In this document: positions 32,123 to 38,531 of the stretch, piece after piece
Layout of the letters: each line of letters opens with the position of its first letter
How positions within the stretch are numbered: position 1 is the stretch's first letter
Assembly: GCA_044370695.1 (NCBI GenBank)
Contig: JBILVB010000018.1
Span: 1-38,531 of the forward strand
Length of the DNA: 38,531 bases
Direction: 5' to 3'
Source: JBEIFW01 sp044370695
GTDB taxonomy: Bacteria; Actinomycetota; Acidimicrobiia; Acidimicrobiales; Ilumatobacteraceae
Translations under genes and position numbers: made by a program
The notes under the pieces: generated by a model
Databases searched by the model: none
What the model saw: the letters and a program-made list of their open reading frames with translations, nothing else
Told to the model about the DNA's origin: nothing

Positions 32123-33856
32123 TCACTTGCTGACGGTGACCTTGTTGAGGCTGGCGAAGGGGCCGGCGACGGGGTTGTCGCTCAGACCGACCACCTTGTC
32201 CGACCACATGAGGATGTTCGGCAGCGGGTCGAGCGGCAGCGACACCATCAGGTCGGCCGCCGCCTTCATGACCTCCTTGCCGAGCGCGGCACGCTTGGCC
32301 TCGTCCACCTCGGTCTCCGTCGCCAGCGCCTTGGCGTCGGCGGCGCCGAGGTCGACGCGCATCCAGTTGTTGCCGGTGAGTTCGTTCGCCTCGGTCGGGA
32401 TGTTCTTCTTGCACAGCAGGGTGCACACCCCGGGCTGCGGGAACGTCGCCACCTGGGCGTACAACGCCACCTGGAAGTCACCCGCCGGGCCCTGCTTGCC
32501 GAACAGGTCGCCCGACTTCTGCGGGTTGAACGTGACGGCGAAGCCGGCCTCCTTGGCCTGCGCTTGCACGACCTGGGCGGTGAGCTCACGGCGCTTGTTG
32601 CCCGCCGTCGACTTCAGCTCGACGTTGGCCTTGGTGCCGCCCTTTTCCCAGATCCCGTCGGAACCCTTGGTCCAGCCGTCCCCCTTCATCAGGGTCTCCA
32701 CCTTGGCCAGGTCCTTCTTGTAACCGGCGAAGGCCTCGGTGTCGGTGTACTGCGCGGTCAGTGCCGGCTCGAGGGAGTGGACGGCCTTGTCGACGCCGAT
32801 GCCGCCGAAGAGGCGCTTGACGATGGCGTCCCGGTCGAGCGAGTAGGCGAACGCCTGACGGACCGCCTTGGAGTCGAACGGAGGCTTGGAGTTGTTGATC
32901 CACAGCGCCTCGAGGTTGCCATTGACGGCGTTGACCGCCGACTTCGTCCCCGGCACCCCGGCGGCGATGGCGTCGATCACGTCGAGCTGCGGCTGCGGGT
33001 AGATCACCTGCAGCTCGCCGGCCTTGAAGGCCTGGAACTGCGAGGCGGTGTCGGCCACGAACTTGAACACGACCTTGTCGAGCTTGGGCTTGTCACCGAA
33101 GAACTTGTCGTTCGGCACGAGCGTGATCGACACGCCCTTTTCCCACTTGTCGATCTTCCACGGGCCGGCCGACCAGCTGTAGCCGTCCTTCATCTCGGCG
33201 TTGCGGTCCTTGCCGGCCAGGATCTTCGAGGGGAGGATCCCGTAGCCGCCGGAGAACAGACCCTTCCAGTCCGGGTAGCTCTCCTTGAACGTCACGACGA
33301 CGGTGTCGGGCTTGGAGGCGTCGACCGATTCGACCTTCTCGTAGCCCGTCTTGTCGTAGATCTCCTTGCCGTTGGCGATCTGGTCCCAGGTGTACTTGAA
33401 GTCCTCGGAGGTGATCGGATCGCCCGTCGACCACACGGCCTTCGGGTTGATCTTGTAGGTCACGACCTGCTTCGGGCTGGTGACGATGGTCGCTTCACCC
33501 GCGAGGACTGCGCTCGGGACGACCTTGGCCGCCTTGCCGTCCCAGGCCACGTCGTAGGCGCGCGGCATCGTCGTGGTGTTGCCCATCCAGAAGCCCCAGG
33601 ACGAGCCGCCGCACGAACCGATCCAGTCCATGCAGTCGGGCTCCTGCTCGGCGCCGATGGTGAGCGTGCCGCCCGACGGCCCGGCGGCCGCCGTGGTCGT
33701 GGCGCCGGCCGCCGTGGTCGTGGCGCCGGCCACCGTGGTCGTGGCGCCGGCCGCCGTGGTCGTCGTCGTGGTCGAGTCATCGTCACCGCAGGCGGCAGCG
33801 AGGAGCCCGAGGCTCACGATGCCGACGGCGGTCACCTTGAGCGAGGATCGCTTCAA
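32123..33856 (-). CDS. oppA: Oligopeptide-binding lipoprotein (SBP_bac_5 family)
   Basis: 577 residues. A signal peptide (LKVTAVGIVSLGLLAAACGD) with lipobox LAAAC predicts lipid anchoring at Cys. A Thr/Ala-rich linker (about 28-60) precedes the mature domain. SBP_bac_5 features include INPKAVWSTGDPITSEDFKY, GPWKIDKWEKGVSITLVPND, and FDSKAVRQAFAYSLDRDAIV. It captures peptides for OppBCDF. I start at TTG 33856 because GGAGG lies 7 bp upstream and the signal peptide begins there; the frame extending to 34135 overlaps the next gene. TTG starts are uncommon but fit here. Confidence 0.92.
   Translation of the reverse strand: MKRSSLKVTAVGIVSLGLLAAACGDDDSTTTTTTAAGATTTVAGATTTAAGATTTAAAGPSGGTLTIGAEQEPDCMDWIGSCGGSSWGFWMGNTTTMPRAYDVAWDGKAAKVVPSAVLAGEATIVTSPKQVVTYKINPKAVWSTGDPITSEDFKYTWDQIANGKEIYDKTGYEKVESVDASKPDTVVVTFKESYPDWKGLFSGGYGILPSKILAGKDRNAEMKDGYSWSAGPWKIDKWEKGVSITLVPNDKFFGDKPKLDKVVFKFVADTASQFQAFKAGELQVIYPQPQLDVIDAIAAGVPGTKSAVNAVNGNLEALWINNSKPPFDSKAVRQAFAYSLDRDAIVKRLFGGIGVDKAVHSLEPALTAQYTDTEAFAGYKKDLAKVETLMKGDGWTKGSDGIWEKGGTKANVELKSTAGNKRRELTAQVVQAQAKEAGFAVTFNPQKSGDLFGKQGPAGDFQVALYAQVATFPQPGVCTLLCKKNIPTEANELTGNNWMRVDLGAADAKALATETEVDEAKRAALGKEVMKAAADLMVSLPLDPLPNILMWSDKVVGLSDNPVAGPFASLNKVTVSK
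33691..33762 (-). repeat. 21-bp tandem repeats in the lipoprotein linker
   Basis: CCGTGGTCGTGGCGCCGGCC-type units start at 33691, 33712, 33733 and 33754 (three full and one partial, period 21). They encode the repeated ATTT-AAG linker. In-frame unit gain or loss would change linker length without shifting the frame. Confidence 0.8.
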
Positions 33857-34005
33857 GTCGGAACCTCCAGATGATGTGGGTCGAGTCCGGGCGCACCCGG
33901 TACGGCAGGAGAACCACCGTATGGTTCGCCGCCAGCGAAGCGCGTCGCTGCGTGACGGCAACCTCACCGTACCAGGCGGTAACCGACGCCCCGGGCGATG
34001 ATCCC
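33857..34005 (-). promoter_or_regulatory. Intergenic region upstream of the binding-protein gene
   Basis: About 150 bp. On the minus strand TACGGT occurs twice (within CCTGGTACGGTGAGG and ACCATACGGTGG), each matching TANNNT, and GGAGG lies before the TTG. A promoter here is likely but the choice between the two hexamers is open. Confidence 0.35.
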
Positions 34006-35973
34006 TCAGCGCCACCGCCAGCGGATCGCCGAGGCGAGGAGCCCCTCGGGCCCGATCACACCGAGATCGAGGCCCGGGTCGCGGGCCACGGGCAATGGAA
34101 GCGCAGCGATCGGCACGCTCGGCACGTCGGCCCACACCGTGGCGTCGATGCGGCCGTAGAGCTCGCTGCGGCGCGACGAGTCGAGCTCACCGCTCGCCTG
34201 GGCGACGAGTGCGCCGAGCGCCGGGTTCGCGTACCCGCCCGGGTTGGCCGGGTCGCCGGCGCGCACCACTGCGAGCCGCGACGACACCTCGGGCCCGACC
34301 TGGCGCCGGACGAGCGCCAGGTCGAAGTCGCCGCCCGCGACCAGGGCGCCGACTGCACCGACCTGAGGGCTCACGGCGATGCCCGCCGGCGCGCACTGTG
34401 CCGAGACCGCTGCCACCACGGCGGCGGCGCGGGCGTCGCCGGCGTCGACGGCGAGCCGAAGGCGCAACGCCACCCCGGACCGCACCGCCACCCCGTCGGG
34501 GCCCGGCTGCCACCCGGCAGCGGTCAGCAGGGTTCGCGCCACCGCAGCGTCCGCGGCCACGGTCCCGACCGGCCGCGTCGACGATGCCCCGGGCTCGAAC
34601 GGCAGGGCGAACCGGGCGTCGAGTCGGACGGCACCGGGCACGCCCGACGGCACCGCGGCGAGGGCCGCAGGATCGATGCAGGACGCCAAGGCCCGCCGTA
34701 CCGCTCGCTGCTGGAGGGTCGGGTTCCGGAAGTTGACCACGATCGACTCGGCCACCGTGGCCAGCGTCGGATCGACCGGGTGCTGGGCACGCACGCTGTC
34801 GGCCAGAGCGGCGTCCCAGGCGAGCGGCGCCACCTGCACGGTGCCGCTCGCCAGCGCTGCGACGCGCTGGTCCGCCGGCACCGGCCGCAGCACGAGCGCC
34901 GTGACCGCGCTCGGCCGAGCCCACCACGCGCCGTTCGCTCCCAGCAGCACCGTGCCGTCCGGTGCGATGTTCTCGATCCGGTACGGCCCGGCCGAACGCC
35001 GCGCTACCTCGGGCCCCGTGGCGACGTCCCACACCGTGTTCCAGACCTGGGCCAGCCGCTCGCCGGCAGCCGCGTCGAGGACGTCGAGGTCGGGAACCCC
35101 GGCGGCCTCCATCACCACGTGGGCCGGCAGCAGCGGGCCGAACAACCAGGGCCAGTCCGCGTCGGGTTCGGCGAAGGTCACCAGGATCTCGCGGCCGTCC
35201 CCGGCGCAGGTGACCGACGCGACCTTGGCGTAGCCGGCGACCTCCCGGTGCTCGAACGCGCCGACGGGACTGCCGTCGGCGCGGGTGACCACGCGGCCGT
35301 CGGTACCTCGCCGCAGGATCCGGCCCGCACCGGCGACCCAGGCCAGCTTGAAATCGAGGCAACCCACCGGCACCCCGTTGGACCACACCGCTTCCGGCCG
35401 CACCACGTAGCGGATCACCGTGCCGGTGGCCGTCACCGTCGGATCGACCCTCGTCATCAGGTCGCCGTCGATCACCGCCCGACCGTCGGCCCCCGGGCGG
35501 AACGGGCTCGGGAGCACCAACGACGCGACCCCTCGGTCGAGCGCGCCGGCCGACGTGGACCACGGGTTCAGGGTTCGCACCGGACCGTCGATGGCCACGG
35601 CGACCGGCCGCGCCGTCCCGGACGCCGGAGCGGTGCCGGCCGGAGCGGGGGCGGTCGACGGCACGCGAGGCGCAACGGTCGTGGCCGGCGTGGTGGCTGC
35701 CGGAGGCGCGACCGGCGGCACGGTGACGGGTGAGAGTGCCGTCGCCACGGGGACGCCACCGATGATACGGCCCGACGATTCCGAGGACACCGCCGATGCG
35801 CCCGGCGCCGCCGGCGCGAGCACCTGGTCCGAGGACCCCGAGGGCCACCAGGCGACGACCGCGACGAGGGCGACGAGCACCCCCACCGGAAGGATGATGC
35901 GCCCCCAGCGGCGCAACCGGCCGTCCTCGGGGAAGATCTCCTCGTCGCCGCGCGGCTGGTCGAACGGATCCAC
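34006..35973 (-). CDS. Membrane-anchored SBP_bac_5-like protein
   Basis: 655 residues. A short acidic cytoplasmic start is followed by one helix (IILPVGVLVALVAVVAWW, about 26-43), so it is anchored without a lipobox. A Pro/Ala/Thr-rich stretch (about 75-120) follows. The rest resembles solute-binding proteins: RPVAVAIDGPVRTLNPWST, RYVVRPEAVWSNGVPVGCLD, AGPYRIENI, and RAVRRALASCIDPAALAAVP. Whether it binds peptides for the adjacent importer or acts elsewhere, as LpqW-like proteins of mycobacteria do, is unclear. GTG 35973 gives the membrane-anchor start. It lies between tpiA and oppA on the same strand with a 150-bp gap to oppA, so it may not be strictly cotranscribed. Confidence 0.75.
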   Translation of the reverse strand: MDPFDQPRGDEEIFPEDGRLRRWGRIILPVGVLVALVAVVAWWPSGSSDQVLAPAAPGASAVSSESSGRIIGGVPVATALSPVTVPPVAPPAATTPATTVAPRVPSTAPAPAGTAPASGTARPVAVAIDGPVRTLNPWSTSAGALDRGVASLVLPSPFRPGADGRAVIDGDLMTRVDPTVTATGTVIRYVVRPEAVWSNGVPVGCLDFKLAWVAGAGRILRRGTDGRVVTRADGSPVGAFEHREVAGYAKVASVTCAGDGREILVTFAEPDADWPWLFGPLLPAHVVMEAAGVPDLDVLDAAAGERLAQVWNTVWDVATGPEVARRSAGPYRIENIAPDGTVLLGANGAWWARPSAVTALVLRPVPADQRVAALASGTVQVAPLAWDAALADSVRAQHPVDPTLATVAESIVVNFRNPTLQQRAVRRALASCIDPAALAAVPSGVPGAVRLDARFALPFEPGASSTRPVGTVAADAAVARTLLTAAGWQPGPDGVAVRSGVALRLRLAVDAGDARAAAVVAAVSAQCAPAGIAVSPQVGAVGALVAGGDFDLALVRRQVGPEVSSRLAVVRAGDPANPGGYANPALGALVAQASGELDSSRRSELYGRIDATVWADVPSVPIAALPLPVARDPGLDLGVIGPEGLLASAIRWRWR

Positions 35974-36003
35974 CGCCGCGAAGGCTAGGAGAGCGGCGCC
36001 GGA

Positions 36004-36789
36004 TCAGGTCGCCAGGCGGTACCGCACGATGCGGGCGAACTCGTCCGGATCGAGGCTCGCGCCCCCGACCAGGGCACCGTCGATGTCGGGTTGCGCCATC
36101 AACTCGGCGATGTTCCCCGACTTGACCGATCCGCCGTACTGGATGCGTATCGAAGCGGCCGCCTCCGGTCCGCCGAGTTCGGCCACGACCGAACGGACCG
36201 TCGCGCAGACCGCTTGGGCGTCGGCGGCCGTCGCCGTGCGCCCCGTGCCGATCGCCCAGATCGGCTCGTAGGCGATCACCATCGTCGCGAGCTGGCCCGC
36301 ATTGCGACCGGCGAGCGCGGCCCGGACCTGGCCGGCGACTTTGTCGGTCGTCGCGCCGGCCTCGCGCTCGCCGAGCGTCTCGCCCACGCACAGGATCGGG
36401 ATCATGTCGAGCGCCTGGATCGCTGCGACCTTGCGGGCGACCATCTCGTCGGTCTCCCCGAACAGCTCCCGCCGCTCCGAGTGCCCGGCGATGACGTACC
36501 GAACGTTGAGCTTGGCCAGGAAGTGCGGCGACACCTCACCGGTGTAGGCGCCCTTGGCCTCCCAGTGGCAGTGCTGGGCGCCGAGGCCGATCGACAGGTC
36601 GTCCGCGTCGATCAGGGTCTGCACGCTGCGCAGGTCCGTGAACGGCGGGTGCACCGTGACCTCGACCGCGTCGTGGTCCTCCTTGGTCAGCAGGAACGCC
36701 AGCTTCTGGACGAACGCGATCGCCTCGAAGTGGTTGTGGTGCATCTTCCAGTTGCCGGAGATGATCGGCTTGCGGACCTCAGTCGGCAT
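36004..36789 (-). CDS. tpiA: Triosephosphate isomerase
   Basis: 261 residues. Interconverts dihydroxyacetone phosphate and glyceraldehyde 3-phosphate. The active site is complete: ISGNWKM (Lys, about 15), VIAGHSERR (His, about 100), IAYEPIWAIGTGRTATA (Glu, about 170-185, with the catalytic loop) and IQYGGSVKSGN. ATG 36789 overlaps the pgk stop by 11 bp, so the start is secure and the gene is coupled to pgk. Confidence 0.97.
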   Translation of the reverse strand: MPTEVRKPIISGNWKMHHNHFEAIAFVQKLAFLLTKEDHDAVEVTVHPPFTDLRSVQTLIDADDLSIGLGAQHCHWEAKGAYTGEVSPHFLAKLNVRYVIAGHSERRELFGETDEMVARKVAAIQALDMIPILCVGETLGEREAGATTDKVAGQVRAALAGRNAGQLATMVIAYEPIWAIGTGRTATAADAQAVCATVRSVVAELGGPEAAASIRIQYGGSVKSGNIAELMAQPDIDGALVGGASLDPDEFARIVRYRLAT

Positions 36790-37896
36790 TGGGGGCCCCC
36801 CGGAGTGCGGCCAGGCCCGGCAGGTCGCCGAGCTCGAGGAGTTCGAGCGAGGCCCCACCGCCCGTCGACACGTGCGAGACCTGGTCGTCGAGACCGAACT
36901 GCGCGAGCGCCGCCGCCGAATCGCCACCGCCCACGACGGTGAAGGCCTTGGTATCGGCCATCGCCTGGGCCAGCGCCTGCGTGCCTCGGGCGAAGCGGTC
37001 GTCCTCGAACATCCCCATCGGACCGTTCCAGAACACCGTGCGGGCGTCCATGACGACGTCGGCGAACGCCGCCGCCGAGCCGGGGCCGATGTCGAACCCC
37101 TTGGCCCCGTCGGGAAGGTGGACACCCCAGGTCTGCACCTGGCCCCGGGCGTCGACTCCGACGATGTCGGACGGGAGGTGGATCGGCTTGCCCGAGGCCA
37201 GCAGGCGCCGGGCCACGTCGAGCTGATCGCGCTCGCAGATCGAATCGCCCACCGGATGACCCTGCGCGGCGAGGAACGTGAAGCACATCCCGCCGCCGAT
37301 CACGAGCGCGTCGACCACCCCGAGCAACGCCTCGATCACGCCGAGCTTGTCGGACACCTTGGCGCCGCCGAGCACGGCGACGAACGGCCGCCTCGGTTCG
37401 TTGCGCAGGCCCAGCAGCACCTCGACCTCACGGGCGAGCAGCCGCCCCGCCGCCGACGGCAGCGTCGCCGGGGGGCCGACGATCGAGGCGTGCGCCCGAT
37501 GGGCGGCGCCGAACGCATCGTCGACGTAGGCGTCCATGCCCTCGACGAGACGCGCGACGAACGCCGGGTCGTTGCCCTCCTCCCCGGCGTCGAACCGGAG
37601 GTTCTCGAGCAGTTCGACCCCCGGCGCCAGCTCGGCCAGCCGGGCCCGGACCGGCGCCATCGAGTACTTCGGCGTCGGCTTGCCCTTCGGCCGGCCGAGA
37701 TGGCTGCAACACGTGACGTGCGCGCCCTGGGCGACCAGCCACTCGATCGTCGGCAGCGCCGCGCGGATCCGGAAATCGTCGGTGATCACGCGGGCGTCGT
37801 CGGGGCCGTCCATCGGGACGTTGAAGTCGGTCCGCACGAGCACCCGCTTGCCCGCGAGCGGCGGCAGGTCCTCCAGGACCGGGAGCCGCTCTCCCA

Positions 37897-37897
<1 letters not shown>
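36779..37897 (-). CDS. pgk: Phosphoglycerate kinase
   Basis: 372 residues, slightly short for the family (about 390-400). It transfers the phosphoryl group of 1,3-bisphosphoglycerate to ADP. Conserved segments: VLVRTDFNVPMDGP, CCSHLGRPKGKPTPKYSM, ENLRFDAGEEGND, AVLGGAKVSDKLGVIE, GPMGMFEDDRFARGT and VVGGGDSAAAL with HVSTGGGASLELL at the end. ATG 37897 overlaps the gap stop by 1 bp; the frame upstream lies in gap. Confidence 0.97.

Positions 37898-38531
<634 letters not shown>

Noticed and set aside
31541..33874. Plus-strand frame of about 780 codons
   Set aside because: Antisense to oppB and oppA, both well supported.

Overview
The window is high-GC DNA with strong third-position G/C bias, frequent GTG/TTG starts, leaderless-looking promoters and the cluster gap-pgk-tpiA with secG nearby. 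This fits an actinomycete. An Acidimicrobiia-type member is my guess, but no rRNA or other decisive marker is present. The window splits near 27.1 kb, at a tRNA-Leu(GAG), into an accessory half (1-27,100) and a core half (27,107-38,531).

Positions 1-2,532 are a graveyard. The 3' end of an IS3-type transposase abuts a 5'-truncated IS256-type transposase (minus strand). That abuts the C-terminal half of a BTAD/TPR regulator (plus strand), which is followed by an internally deleted copy of a toxin-antitoxin module. An intact paralogue of that module lies at 23.5 kb.

Positions 2,560-22,310 form a defence island. A DUF262/HNH (GmrSD-type) protein with a fused AlbA_2 domain is followed by a six-gene minus-strand operon read from 21,161 down to 4,971. 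Every junction in that operon overlaps by 4-8 bp. In transcription order it encodes a DUF1998 helicase with a C-terminal Vsr/DUF559-like nuclease, an SNF2 helicase (DrmD-like), a large N6-adenine methylase (DrmMI-like), a small coiled-coil protein, a McrB-type GTPase and McrC. A divergent Mrr nuclease sits across a 225-bp intergenic region that carries a perfect 11-bp-arm inverted repeat. The coupling of DISARM/Druantia-like parts to McrBC in one operon is the best candidate here for an unusual system.

Positions 22,311-27,120 hold small mobile cargo: a Phd/RelE pair, an antitoxin/PIN pair with a clear palindromic operator, a 55-aa protein plus GNAT pair, a DUF4143 ATPase behind three 23-bp iterons that each contain a -10-like hexamer, and a decayed MNT-HEPN fusion. 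A direct repeat of about 77 bp (23,168-23,243 and 27,043-27,120) includes the 3' end of tRNA-Leu and looks like an attachment-site pair. No integrase was found between the copies.

The core half, all on the minus strand, reads gap (partial), pgk, tpiA, a membrane-anchored SBP_bac_5-like protein, a lipoprotein oligopeptide-binding protein, oppB, oppC, oppD, oppF, a SAM methyltransferase and secG, ending at tRNA-Leu. The peptide importer is thus placed between tpiA and secG, which are often neighbours in actinomycetes.
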